From Arion vulgaris (taxonomy: Eukaryota; Mollusca; Gastropoda; Stylommatophora; Arionidae): 64,000 nt of DNA. This document shows positions 1-9,545 of the stretch, piece after piece (the stretch's first letter is position 1; the number at the start of each line of letters is the position of its first letter). The stretch spans positions 79,071,441 through 79,135,440 of the forward strand of contig CM036753.1 of the NCBI GenBank assembly GCA_020796225.1, in the 5' to 3' direction. The position numbers and the translations under genes were made by a program. The notes beneath the pieces are model-generated. The model ran no database searches. It was not told the origin of the DNA and saw nothing but the letters and a program-made list of their open reading frames with translations.

Positions 1-300
1 ATGGCGCCAATTTTAAAATGCAAACAGGGTCACCATGAACACAAAAAGAGCATTGTTCAACACAATATTGCTCCCTAGATTATGCTATCAGTGCCAAGTC
101 TGGACAATGACATTAAATGACAGAAGAAAACTAGTTACAACAGAGAGGAAGAGTCTACGAAGAATGTTGGGAGTAACAAGAAGAGACAGGATTAGAAATG
201 AAGACATCAGCAAAAAAAGTGGTGCATCTAGAGTACTGAACTTCATCAAGAAACAACAAATTAAATGGTTCGGCCACATAAGCAGATTACCAACTCTTTT
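1..300 (+). pseudogene. LINE-F fragment, C-terminal end of reverse transcriptase protein
   Basis: An open frame from about 35 encodes the region behind the reverse transcriptase palm of a non-LTR retrotransposon: a CYQC element, then RRMLGVTRRDRIRNEDI, then IKWFGHISRLP, which is the GHI/GHL box typical of RTE/CR1-type C-termini. The same protein is found reversed at 6020-6600 and in a longer copy at 24830-25770. It is cut by the window edge on the left and ends at about 300, before the normal stop. No catalytic domain remains, so this is a dead 3' fragment. The clade assignment is uncertain. Confidence 0.75.
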
Positions 301-364
301 TGTGTTCATGATGAAGTCTTTGGTTTGTTTTAATGGGCGATTGGACATATTGATAGTGTTTTAC

Positions 365-735
365 TCGCTAGTAAGACATAATGGAATGTGGTGTTAGGCT
401 TATATTTAGGAATGTGGTGTTGGGTTTGTATTGGAAACGATGTATTGGGTTTGTATTGGGGATCGTGGTGTTGGGTTTGTATTGGGGTGTATGGTGTTGG
501 CTGTGTATTGGGGAGTGTGGTGTTTGGTTTGTATTGGGGAAGAGTGGTGTTGGGTTTGTATTGTGAAATGAGGTGTTGGGTTTGTATTATGAAGTATGGT
601 GTTGATGTTGTATTTAGGAGTGTGGTGTTGGGTTTATATTGTGGAATGAGATGTTTGGTTCGTATTGGGGAATGAGGTGTTGGGTTTGTATTGGGGAAAG
701 ATGTGGTAGTCTTATAATGGGGAATGTAGGGTTAT
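365..735. repeat. Degenerate G/T-rich minisatellite
   Basis: About a dozen imperfect copies of a unit of roughly 25-33 bp built on GTGTTGGGTTTGTATTGGGG. Units differ by small insertions and substitutions, so the period drifts. It begins about 65 bp downstream of the truncated LINE-F end. Open frames here are a by-product of a repeat poor in stop codons. Confidence 0.85.
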
Positions 736-1149
736 GTTAGATTTTACCACTACCACTCGACTCACGGTCTACATCATACCAACCGCCTTTACTTCCAATT
801 ATTTGAGAACAGCTGGGACATTTAATAATTGTACTAGAAACAAGTGCAATAACCACTACAATATCACAGCTTCACCGTTGATAATAAAATGTGAATTTCA
901 CTTAATTCATTCATCTATCCATCCATTCTTTCCCCATCCATTCATTCCTTCACTCACCTACCTCATTCAACGAGCACCAAACTTTGACCCAGACAACCAC
1001 TCTGATTTTCATCACTCCTATCTGTTAACACTACCACAGACTTAAGTCTTGTCTAAATTGAACTAGATCTACAGAGCCACCATTTTTCTAACTTAAGAGA
1101 ACGTCACGACTACAGGCATTCCTATACTCATGAAGATCTTTCTAACTTT
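736..1149. other. Unannotated AT-rich stretch
   Basis: No gene or tandem repeat is recognised. Around 750-800 a short segment (CCGCCTTTACTTCC) resembles part of the dispersed repeat at 3790-4115, so the left part may be an old copy of it. The 103-residue frame at 734-1045 has no recognisable features. Confidence 0.4.
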
Positions 1150-1157
1150 GATTAATC

Positions 1158-1403
1158 ATGTCGCCCGAGTGGTTACCGAGTCCCAAATTTGGGGTGTAAA
1201 GAATAGAACCACTGTTACCTGCCCCGCATTTTGTAAGAGGCGACTAAGGAGGTTTGCTGAAATCGGATGCATGTGTCCTAAACGTGTAGAAGTCTATGCG
1301 GTTAGAAGCATACCAAACCAATGTGCAACGTATACACGTTCTTAGCAAAGATCAAACATATCACAAAGAGTGATTAAAAACGAATGCAAAGAAAGAAGAA
1401 GAA
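1158..1403 (+). mobile_element. SINE-B copy with 8-bp target duplication
   Basis: A 246-bp retroposon bounded by the direct repeat GATTAATC at 1150-1157 and 1404-1411. It has a tRNA-like head (GCCCGAGTGGTTACCG), the motif GTAAGAGGCGACTAAGGAGG shared with other families here, a conserved middle (GTGCAACGTATACACG) and a GAAGAAG tail. Other copies are at 43415, 46131 and 57390, with a tail-only piece at 55340 and head-only pieces in SINE-G. The head resembles Ser/Leu tRNA, with no convincing B box. It has no coding capacity and would depend on a LINE partner for movement. Confidence 0.8.
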
Positions 1404-1563
1404 GATTAATCTTATCTCAATCTTCAGGCGTTGACTACTGCACAGATTGTAAGCATAAACACCCATTCCTATGTATAGTTAAATTATAGAACAATCAATA
1501 TGCATAAACAAAATATCGATCTGACAATCGTTGTGTAAACACTATATATCGATTAGATTTGTT

Positions 1564-1645
1564 TTATGTGTGAACATAAGGAGTTGATTGTATAAGAGAT
1601 TACAAACATCTAGACAAGAAGATAGACATATATGTTCACACATAA
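1564..1645. other. Perfect 15-bp inverted repeat
   Basis: TTATGTGTGAACATA at 1564-1578 is exactly complementary to 1631-1645, with a 52-bp spacer. It lies between SINE-B and SINE-A copies. It could be a very short foldback element or chance in AT-rich DNA; no conserved loop is seen. Confidence 0.5.
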
Positions 1646-1664
1646 ACATATAGATAATACTTTT

Positions 1665-2110
1665 GAGGTCTCTGTGTCGTATTTGTTAGGTGTTCGTCTC
1701 TTGTGCCAAAGGTACCAGGTTCACTCCCTCGTTGAGCCATTTGGATATTTTTCCAGAGATCCCTATCTAAGTGTAGGTGAGACCAAGTTCCTAGTTCTAT
1801 CGGAGACGGACGATAAAACGTAGGTCCCATGTTCAATTTAAGACGTAAACAAATGACAGCTCAAAATCGAGAAGAGCAGGCTGGAAAGCCACAGTCCGAA
1901 CAAAACTCATTAGAAAGAATTAAAAATAAAATTCCTACATAAATAACTGTACCATCTTCAAAATTACATTGGATCCTCGATGGTGTTACGGAGCTCATTC
2001 ACAACAGCTAAGATCTTCCTGTGTAAGAAAGAGATCTGAGTACACATGGGTAGTCATCGAAGTGCAATAATGATGGTCCTATAAATCAATCACTCACTCA
2101 CTCAATCAAC
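1665..2110 (+). mobile_element. SINE-A copy, near full length
   Basis: A tRNA-derived SINE of about 440 bp. The head carries the internal promoter B-box-like AGGTTCACTCCC (AGGTTCGCTCCC in the 27385 copy); the A box (TGGCGTAGAGG in other copies) is degenerate here. The body includes CGGAGACGGACGATAAAACG and GAGATCTTCCTGTGTAAG-like blocks. The 3' end is ATGATGGTCCTAT followed by an ATCA/CTCA simple tail. This is the commonest family in the window, with at least eight full or partial copies. No target duplication could be assigned. Confidence 0.8.
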
Positions 2111-2480
2111 ATATTCATCATCAAGGTGCGTATCCTTTATAGGACGTTGCTCTCTTTGCAGCACATCTGAAATTCACTCTGTCTCTTGCTAGTTCACCCA
2201 CTTCGTCGATGGTCATGTTCCTGGTTTCTTTAATATCTTGTAGCCATCTTCTTTGGTCTGCCTCTGCATCTGCGTCCTGGGACTCTGCCCTCTAGTATTG
2301 TTCTTTCCAGACCATCGTGACGCTTGATGTGACCAAAGTATGTAATTTTTCTGTATAGTATGTTGTTTATCAGCCAATTCTCTTTAACATTTAGTTCTTT
2401 CAGGAGATAAGTGGTCATTCTTTTTCTGTCCAGGGTATTCGTAGGATCTTTCTGTAGCATTTAGTTTCGAAGGACAGGAT
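2105..2480 (-). pseudogene. LINE-B 3' fragment (GHI box and GRP motif)
   Basis: The minus strand encodes LNVKENWLINNI, then ITYFGHIKRHDGLERTILEG and GRRCRGRPKK, the conserved C-terminal block of a non-LTR retrotransposon. The 3' untranslated part runs left to about 2105 and meets the SINE-A tail. It lacks the reverse transcriptase core. Related copies are at 13490, 29060, 29705, 31660, 37825, 49505 and 50896. Confidence 0.75.
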
Positions 2481-2679
2481 TTACATATTACAATCAACAT
2501 ATTACATGTGGCTATTTATAATCGTAATTTACCCTATGCAGTATTTAGTGTTAGTGTTATTTTATGTATTTTTAATTTAACTATCTGCTCGACTTAGAAA
2601 CGATTGCAAGTGAAGCACAACTTGTAAACACACCCTTTACATTAGCAAAATTCTTGTCTGTTGTGAAATGAGTGAGCCG

Positions 2680-3080
2680 TACAGACCTGTGGGTCTGGCC
2701 AGAGTATGGTGAATTCGCTTATATTAACCACAGCCAAATATAAACTCCTGCGGTCGGTGGTAAAAATTATGGGAAATCAGACCACAACCGGTGACGTGAC
2801 CTCGCATTCCAGTATTGTTTTATACAGATGAATTCATTTTAAAATCAACACAAAATGCAAAATCAAAGTTATATTATGTAACAAGTTACGTTTATCAATA
2901 ACAAATATCAATATTATGAATATTTTTCATAAATAAATAACCATAGACTCATAGAATTGAGTAAAATTGCAAAACAAATTGCAGTTTTCTATCAAACATA
3001 TATAAATTCCATCCCCCCAACTGAAACTAGGTCAGGGTTTACCCGTTCAGCTATTCGGCCCAATATTAGAGTTGACTGTA
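2680..3080 (-). repeat. Dispersed repeat K, copy 1
   Basis: About 400 bp that pairs in inverted orientation with 33365-33745. Shared blocks include CATTCCAGTATTG, the TTTTAAAATCAACAC segment, and CATAGACTCATAGAATTGAG. It has no coding capacity and no clear terminal repeats. The class is unknown; it could be a SINE-like or MITE-like element. Confidence 0.6.
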
Positions 3081-3164
3081 TTAACTAACTAACAATATGT
3101 AACTGTAACCTTAATAACCCAACCAAATTGTTGACCATAAATGACCAAGTCGAATATCTCTAGT

Positions 3165-3290
3165 CATGAATATCTTCTAAGTCATGAATATTCAAGTATG
3201 AATATCTTCTAAGTCATGAATATCTTCTAAGTCATGAATATCTTCTAAGTCATGAATATCTTCTAAGTCATAAATATTCTCTAAATCTCC
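3165..3290. repeat. 18-bp minisatellite
   Basis: Six to seven copies of GAATATCTTCTAAGTCAT, some contracted at the left edge. It is separate from the 10-bp array about 80 bp downstream. Confidence 0.9.
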
Positions 3291-3369
3291 ATCCAAAGTT
3301 GTTTCACTTAATCTATTTTTTGTTTAAACTCTTTTCATATATCGTGATATATAGGGTAATAACTTTGAG

Positions 3370-3575
3370 AAGAAATATCCACAAATATCCACAAATATCC
3401 ACAAATATCCACAAATATCCACAAATATCAAAATCACAATATCCACAAATATCCACAAATATCCACAAATATCCACAAATATCCACAAATATCCACACAT
3501 ATCCACAAATATCCACAAATATCCACAAATATCCACACATATCCACAAATATCCACAAATATCCACAAATATCCA
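3370..3575. repeat. 10-bp satellite (AAATATCCAC)n
   Basis: About 20 near-perfect copies of AAATATCCAC with one interruption at about 3428-3437. It ends where the truncated LINE-A fragment begins. Long frames on both strands (for example a 136-codon minus frame) come only from the absence of stops in the repeat. Confidence 0.95.
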
Positions 3576-3579
3576 AGTA

Positions 3580-3770
3580 GGCATTGACATGGGACGCAAA
3601 GAGTTCAAGAAATAGAGGGCGACCTAGTGAGGTCCTGAAACGAACTTGGTCGAGAGATGCAAGAAATATCGGTCTCAGTTCTATGAAGGAGATTGAGCGA
3701 GTTGCCCAGGGTCGGGCAGACATTTCTTGCAGGCTCTATCTAATTTATAACGGTACGAGATGAATTATTT
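3580..3770 (+). pseudogene. LINE-A 3' end fragment
   Basis: Codes for the last residues of an RTE-like LINE protein: a GRP element, VLKRTWSRDARNIGLSSM, then KEIERVAQG, followed by the 3' sequence ACGGTACGAGA. The closest relatives here are at 5735-5960, 35095-35560 and 45255-45760. The copy is severely 5'-truncated and its left breakpoint sits next to the 10-bp array. Confidence 0.75.
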
Positions 3771-3789
3771 ATGAATTAATAAAGGGTAA

Positions 3790-4115
3790 TGCGGTGTTAG
3801 ACCCGTATTTTGCATTGACCTTCGGCACACGATGGGTGATGTGGTCAACATCACGCCGGCCGCCTTTACTTCCCAGTGCTTTTCCTGGTACCCAAACTTG
3901 AGACTGGGTCAACATGATAGCCATTACGATAGGAAAAAATTACACCACTTAATTTATATATCCATGTTTGTTGAAGTTGTTGGCTTACTTTTTCTATGGG
4001 GTGAGGAAGCCAGCCCCACCTGAACCCTCATCAATCGCCTCTTACGACATGCCTGGTTGGTAGACATTGCTGCATATTCTTTCCTCCCCTTACGAGCCCC
4101 AGAAGCACAACATAG
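3790..4115 (-). repeat. Dispersed repeat containing the shared core motif
   Basis: On the minus strand this reads GGCTCGTAAGGGGAGG, then CAGGCATGTCGTAAGAGGCG (the motif shared with SINE-B, SINE-H and the RTE-like LINE), a GTGGGGCTGGCTTCC block and a GCGTGATGTTGACC block near the left end. A related left part is seen near 53450-53500. It is non-coding. It may be a LINE 5' untranslated fragment or another SINE. Confidence 0.55.
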
Positions 4116-4200
4116 AAGCTATAAACATAACATAGAAGCTATAAACATAACATAGAAGCTATAAACATAACATAGAAGCTATAAACATAACATAGAAGAT
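4110..4200. repeat. 20-bp minisatellite
   Basis: Four and a half nearly identical copies of ATAACATAGAAGCTATAAAC. Confidence 0.9.
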
Positions 4201-4287
4201 AGTGAATCGATCTACCCATCTCACCTCGAATTATTGGTTCAGTAGATATGCTATCACAAATTTGCAGACATCATCACTAGACAAAAA

Positions 4288-4714
4288 TTGATTGATTGAT
4301 TTGATCGTCATAATTGCAATTTTGTGACTAACCATGTGGGCTCCAATCTCTCTTACAAGGAAAAATTGTCAGTGACAGTGCATGAACTCCGTAGCACCGA
4401 CGAGGGTCAGGGATGTAGTTTTGAAGAAAATATACGTTTTCCTTAAATGTTGCTTCCTTCTTTTTATTTCATTTTAACTGGGCAGTGGCTTTGCAGCCTG
4501 ATCTTATCGATTTGTAGCTGCCAGAGTTTCATTTACGTGCTCAACTTAAACACGGACCCACATTTCATCGTCCATCTCCGATGTGACTAGGGAATCGATG
4601 TCACCTACACCACTGAGATCAGCAATTTATTGAAAAATATTTCGATCCCTACGAGCGGGTAAATGAACAGAGTACTTTTGCAGCGTGAGGCGAGAACTTT
4701 ACCTCTACGTCGCA
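4288..4714 (-). mobile_element. SINE-A copy, full length, reversed
   Basis: Read on the minus strand it starts with GTCTCTGCGACGTAGAGG (A-box region), continues with the diverged SINE-A body (GGAGATGGACGATGAAATG, GAGCACGTAAATGAAAC) and ends with the TAACCATGTGGG block (as read on the plus strand) and a TGATT simple tail at 4288. It is older than the 27385 and 34515 copies. The B box is poorly preserved. Confidence 0.7.
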
Positions 4715-5410
4715 GAGACAATACAATAATGAACTGCATAAAGTATGGATGTTTTCTTTTACGATAATCAGAACAACAATGTTTACCAAGGAAAAGAAAG
4801 GGGAAGTTTGTGATTGCTAATTAAAAGATAATGAAAATCACTGGCTATCTTGTCAAGAAATGCGTGTATCACTTGTCCATGGGATCGAACGATATGTAAT
4901 TTTGTTGTTTGTGGCTTGTAAAAACTGGCTCGACACAAGTTTCCATTTTGTTATGAAACAAATGCAAATATTACTCGATAGATTATATATCAATTACTTC
5001 AAATTACTTTTGCCAGCTATTCAACATCGGCAAATATTACAAACATCCGACAGTGTTAACACAAACGACAGTGATAATTGGAAGTTGCCTTGGCACCTGG
5101 GATATGCTGTTTGCTTTTTTCTTTCCAAATGTCTGTTCGAAACCGACCGCGCTCTTCTGCTCCTGAGCGCATTTTTTCCAGATACCCTAACATTATTGCT
5201 GGAGCTAGGAGCTCGTTTTTGGTACAATACTATCGGTAGACGGCGTGCCATTTCTACAAAGAGGGGCCGAGCTATATGTGGAAACCCGATGTAATAAGGG
5301 ACATCTCTCGTTTGTAGACTCTTTGGGCAGTGATGATCACAGCAGGAGATGAATAGTTGATTTCATTTTGATGGTCCATCGCTTGTTTGTAATATACTTT
5401 GTTTGATTAT
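4715..5410. other. Unannotated stretch
   Basis: The 144-codon plus frame at 4860-5294 has no recognisable domain, and I cannot tell whether it is coding. No tandem or dispersed repeat is recognised. Confidence 0.4.
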
Positions 5411-5414
5411 GTTT

Positions 5415-5735
5415 CCAGTGATCTCTGATCTCAGTGTGCGTGAGATTGATGTCCTAGCTCTATCAGAGAGAGATGATAACACGTAGGTCCTGTGTTAAAA
5501 CTGAGCACGTAAACATGTGGCATTATATTACAGTATACTGCAAAGCTGATATCCGTGAAAATTTCCTTGAAATCTTTTTCATTTTTAAATCATACAACAA
5601 ATTATTACCAACTTCAAAATTAAATATGGGACCACTGCAGGTTCTACGGGGTTCGTGCACTGTCGATGAGATCATCATGTGTAAGATAAATATCAGAACA
5701 CCCTGGCTATTAAAAGAATTGCAATGATGATTATC
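5415..5735 (+). mobile_element. SINE-A copy lacking its tRNA head
   Basis: Begins at the CCAGTGATCTCTGATCTCAG block and follows the SINE-A body with an AT-rich replacement near 5520-5600. The 3' half is recognisable by GAGATCATCATGTGTAAG and CAATGATGAT. Both tRNA promoter boxes are missing. The 3' end runs straight into a LINE-A fragment. Confidence 0.7.
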
Positions 5736-5960
5736 AAAGCAGACATTGAAGTGAGATGCAAAGGGTTCAGGAAAGAGAGGACGACCTATGGAGACCCTGA
5801 AACGAACTTTGTTGAGAGAGGCAAAAAATATCGGTTTGAGTTCCATGGAGGAGATTGAATGAGTTGCCTAGGATAAAGCGGTATGGAGAAATTACTTGCA
5901 GGCCCTATGTAACGTATAACGGTACGAGAGGAATTATTAATGATGATGGTTCTATCGCTC
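5735..5960 (+). pseudogene. LINE-A 3' end fragment joined to SINE-A
   Basis: Encodes, with frame lesions, the LINE-A C-terminus: an ETLKRTLLREAKNIGL-like stretch, then SSMEEIE, stop, VA, then WRNYLQALCNV-like residues, followed by ACGGTACGAGAGGAATTATT and AATGATGATGGTTCTATC. The last block resembles the SINE-A 3' end (AATGATGATGGTCCTATC), which may reflect shared tails or an overlapping SINE fragment. Confidence 0.7.
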
Positions 5961-6019
5961 AATTAATCAACCTGTCATAAGTACCGTTACAATTACTTTC
6001 CTCTATTTCTTTCTTTCTT

Positions 6020-6600
6020 TCTTTCTCGAATCCTGTATGCCTCACAGCGTCAGGTCAGGAAGAGATTTCTAAAACGGGCCCTAGTATGCGCTTCGTAGAT
6101 AGTCTCTTTCGTCGCCTCTGTTATCTCTGAGGTCCATCTTTGCGTGGCCGGCCTTTTGCTTTGTACCCATTGTATCGGAGCAGCATTGCTATTTGGGGTG
6201 CACTGTCTGATGGTAATCTGCTTACGTGACCGAACCATTTAATTTGTTGTTTCTTGATGAAGTCTAGTACTGATGTTGTACCCACTTTTTCCTGATGTCT
6301 TCATTTCTCAACCGGTCTCTTCTTGTTACACCCAGCATCCTGCGTAGACACTTCATCTCTGTTGTGACTAGTTTTCTTCTATCGTTTGTTGTCAGCGTCC
6401 AGGTTTGGCACTGGTAACATAATGTGGGGAGAAAGATTGTGTTGAACATTGCTCTTTTTGTGTTCATGGTGACGTGTTTGCATCTTAAAATTGGCGCCAT
6501 TTGCCCTATCATTTGGTTTGCTTTGTTGCATCTGTGTTGAATTTCCTCTATTTCACTTGCTTTAAATACTTTTATATTCAAATCTATTTCTTGTAGAACT
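6020..6600 (-). pseudogene. LINE-F fragment, C-terminal half
   Basis: Two minus frames (6264-6581 and 6050-6238) give consecutive parts of the LINE-F protein: an RCNKANQMIGQM helix, LPTLCYQCQTWTL, RRMLGVTRRDRLRNEDI, then the region after the GHI box in another frame. It is homologous to 1-300 (opposite strand) and to 24830-25770. At least one frameshift separates the pieces and the palm domain is missing. A TTTC microsatellite (6004-6026) bounds it on the left. Confidence 0.8.
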
Positions 6601-7180
6601 TTTCCTGTTTTTCATAGTTAACACAGAGGCTCGTGTACTTTTAATATATCACGTAAGACTAAGTATTCAGTTTTACATTACATGGAAGTGGCGTATTGTA
6701 TTATGTAAAACTGAACGTAGCAAAAATTAATAAAAATAGCTTTTTCTAGCACTTTTTACTGCCTCTGATATTGTCAGTAAAAGCTGTGCTGTATTAATCA
6801 ACGTCCTTATATTCTCCCTTTGTTCAGATAATCAGCTCAATTGTGTTTGCTCACAGAGAACACCAAGGATCTTGTTTACAACAAGCAGACACATTTTGAG
6901 CCTGGAACAGCTTGACGCCACGTCGCATTGATTTTTTTGGGGTCTTCAGTTATTTTAAAAAATATAGGTCACAAATGATAGTGACCAACTTAAGAAATAT
7001 TGTACAAATTTTAGTTGCTGAGATGCAGGAGGTCTGTTGTTCTTGTTTAGATCGTTTGGTATCGGTCGTAAACATCATCATCAGTCCTCGTTGAGTTCAA
7101 GGGAGTATAAGGGAGAGACAAACAATTTACGCCAGTTCGAACTTGTGCTTTTCTTTCTATCTAAAACATAGTCAGCGTCT
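6600..7180. other. Unannotated stretch with a small inverted repeat
   Basis: CAGTTTTACATTAC near 6669 is largely complementary to a segment near 6700-6712, giving a short foldback. Nothing else is recognised. Confidence 0.4.
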
Positions 7181-7430
7181 GAAGCTTAAGCGGTAGGGGG
7201 CACGATTACAATCCAAGCGTACCTGGTTCAAACTCTGCGGCAGGCAATTTGGAAGCAAATTTTGAAGACGAAATGCAATGGCAAACTATTGAGTGGCAAA
7301 GTGTTGCCTAGGAAATCAACGACTCTTTACTGTAGTTAATGGCTTCTTCTCTTCTATCATTTACTTCTTTATATAGGAGTGTGGGGAGGGGGGAGAGAGA
7401 AGGTGGACGTGTATGGCTACGTCATGTAAA
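7180..7430 (+). mobile_element. SINE-J copy
   Basis: A probable tRNA-derived repeat with a B-box match GGTTCAAACTC at 7224-7234, preceded by AATCCAAGCGTACCT and followed by a body ending near TTTACTGTAGTTAATGG. The copy at 52560-52800 has the same AAGCGTACCTGGTTCAAAC head and CGTTTACTGTGGTTGTG end. The A box is weak and no target duplication was found. Confidence 0.55.
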
Positions 7431-7650
7431 GGATATGCCACTAATTTCGATTATTTCAAAACCTAGTCATATTCAAGTCTTTGAGCTCATCTCAAAAGCA
7501 CTCCTCCATGTGCCCATATGCTTTCCAGTCTTTCCCTTTCCCTGCGGTTCTGTATCCACTGCATTGCAGTTCTTTGGCAACTATCTTTTCTTATCATGAT
7601 GAAACATCCAATCCATCTCCATCATCCCTTTTGTATCTTGTATTTCTTTC

Positions 7651-7990
7651 AGACAAGTTAGTTCTTGAAGCCTGATATTGCTAATCTTATCCTCCTAGGT
7701 ATACTTAAGTATGTCTCACAGACATGTTAGTTCTTGAAGTCTGATATTGCTTATCTTATCCTCCCAGGTATACCTAAGTGTGTCTCACAGACAAGATAGT
7801 TCTTGAAGTATGATACTGCTAATCTTATCCTCCTAGGTATACCTAAGTATGTCTCACAGATAAGTTAGTTCTTGAAGTCTGATACTGCTAATCTTATCCT
7901 CCCAGGTATACCTAAGTATGTCTCAAAGACAAGTTAGTTCTTGAAGTCTGATATTGCTAATCTTATCCTACCAGGTATACCTAAGTATTC
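7651..7990. repeat. 69-bp minisatellite
   Basis: Nearly five copies of a 69-bp unit containing GTTAGTTCTTGAAGTCTGAT and CCAGGTATACCTAAGTATG. Unit starts fall at 7651, 7720 and 7789, which sets the period. Copies differ by a few substitutions. Confidence 0.95.
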
Positions 7991-8092
7991 TTCTAAGAAG
8001 TTTTCCCTTGAATCCTCTTAACATATTTTTTATTTTTCTTATCTGCTTTCTAAGTCTCAGATCCATGGAGAACTGGCCTAACACATGTTTTA

Positions 8093-8353
8093 TACAGGGT
8101 GTTCAAGATAATTGCATCCCCATTGACAATTCGAAAGTTGCCAGGTACACATTGAGTTGTGTTTATTTACTATTTAAACCGGTTCTGACTAGCTCGTCCT
8201 ACTTCACATTTGTTCATCGCCCCTTCACGCACTACAATTACACCCGTAACACAACATTGACCCATATTACGTCATAACTGAACCTTCACATGTCCATACA
8301 TATATGCCAAATTAGCTCCATTCACGGCCTGCTTTTAAGTTGAACACCCTGTA
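8093..8353. mobile_element. 261-bp MITE with TACAGGGTGTTCAA ends
   Basis: A non-autonomous DNA transposon starting TACAGGGTGTTCAAGAT and ending with the inverted counterpart TTGAACACCCTGTA, flanked by TA on both sides (8091-8092, 8354-8355). A second copy of the same length is at 59102-59362. TA target duplications and this kind of terminus fit Tc1/mariner-type MITEs. No transposase is encoded. Confidence 0.85.
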
Positions 8354-8419
8354 TATCCTTATCTTTGTCTTAGTGTCATCAATGTTAGATCCACAGATGC
8401 TGCGAACATATTGGTACTT

Positions 8420-8640
8420 ATAAGTAAAGTAGAGACTCAAATGGTTTGGCCACTTGGTCAGAATGAACCCGAATACACCAGTTGCAAGAGCGTACAACCT
8501 GAAAATGGAATCATCAAGAGGAAGGGGCAGACGAAGAAAAAAATGGGTTGACGGAGTTACAGACATCTTAAAACTCCACAATACCACAACATATCAAGCG
8601 ATCGAGCGTGCATTATCTTGGAAACCGATCATCAGTTAAA
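8420..8640 (+). pseudogene. LINE C-terminal fragment (FGHL box)
   Basis: Codes for LKWFGHLVRMNPNTPVARAY, then GRGRRRKKWVDGVTDILK and a short tail, the end of a non-LTR retrotransposon protein. It is closest in style to LINE-F. It ends with a stop at about 8638. The upstream domains are absent. Confidence 0.7.
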
Positions 8641-9165
8641 CCTGCTTACGCCTAGCGGCAAAAAAGCAGAGAAGGACAAAAGAAAGAAAGTTAAGTACAG
8701 ATATTTCAAGTGATATATTGTGACATACGATTACTACTAAGAAAACTGACGTTTGCTTCTATCTGCTCCTGAAGGACTTCAACAACATCTAAAATAACAG
8801 TTGAAAATCTACGTTCATAAACAGTAGCTCACTTCATCAACACGTAAATCAACTTTTCATTATTTATTATTTTCTTACACATGTAAAACATGCACTATGT
8901 ATAGTAGACCACTAACAAATTGATACATTTTCAAAAAATATATCTTTACTGGCTACTCATGATCCGGTGCCGCTACAAATTACTCATCAAAGTCTGTGGG
9001 ATAACCTAAATCCCAAGTATATACAGGCTCCGTCAAAAGTCTAATTTTAGAACGTAAAACCGTGTGTATGCATAATAATCTTCCCCGAGAGCAGTTAGTT
9101 TACAGGGAACGTGGCAGGCATAAAGTACAGTTTGAGGACAGAAAATATGTTTATGAATTTTCTAG
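8641..9165. other. Unannotated AT-rich stretch
   Basis: No gene, tandem repeat or dispersed family recognised. Confidence 0.4.
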
Positions 9166-9545
9166 AAGTACTTTGAAAAGTATAACTGTTGTTCAAGACT
9201 TCATGTTAGATCATTTGCACAAACTGATATTAATCTCATTTTATATCACGGAACAATGCAGACTAGAAAGTGTAACTGTTGTTCAAGACTTCATTTTAGA
9301 TCACTTGCACAAACTGACATTAATCTCATGTTATATCACGAACAAGCAGACTAGTTAACAGAAATAACTCAAATGTTCAAGGCACTTCATTGTAGATCAC
9401 CTCACATGCTAGGACATTAATCTCATTTTCTTCACGGAACAACAGCTCTAGAAAGTGTAACTGTTGTTCAAGACTTCATGTTAGATCACTTGCACAAACT
9501 GACATTAATCTCATTTTATATCACAGAACAACGAAGACCTGTTAA
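9165..9545. repeat. Minisatellite of about 90-95 bp
   Basis: Four diverged copies of a unit containing ACTGTTGTTCAAGACTTCAT, CACTTGCACAAACTGACATT and a TTATATCACGGAACAA end. The third copy (about 9370-9440) is the most degenerate. Confidence 0.85.

Noticed and set aside
294..312. Inverted 18-bp match to 33-50 suggesting a twin-priming inversion of LINE-F
   Set aside because: The match is too short and the flanking sequence does not continue the homology.
3313..3723. Frame of 136 codons with ICGYLWIFVD repeats resembling a membrane protein
   Set aside because: Product of the 10-bp satellite; the hydrophobic look is accidental.
4860..5294. 144-codon plus frame as a host gene
   Set aside because: No known domain, no repeat support and no conserved start context; could be chance, so left unannotated as a gene.
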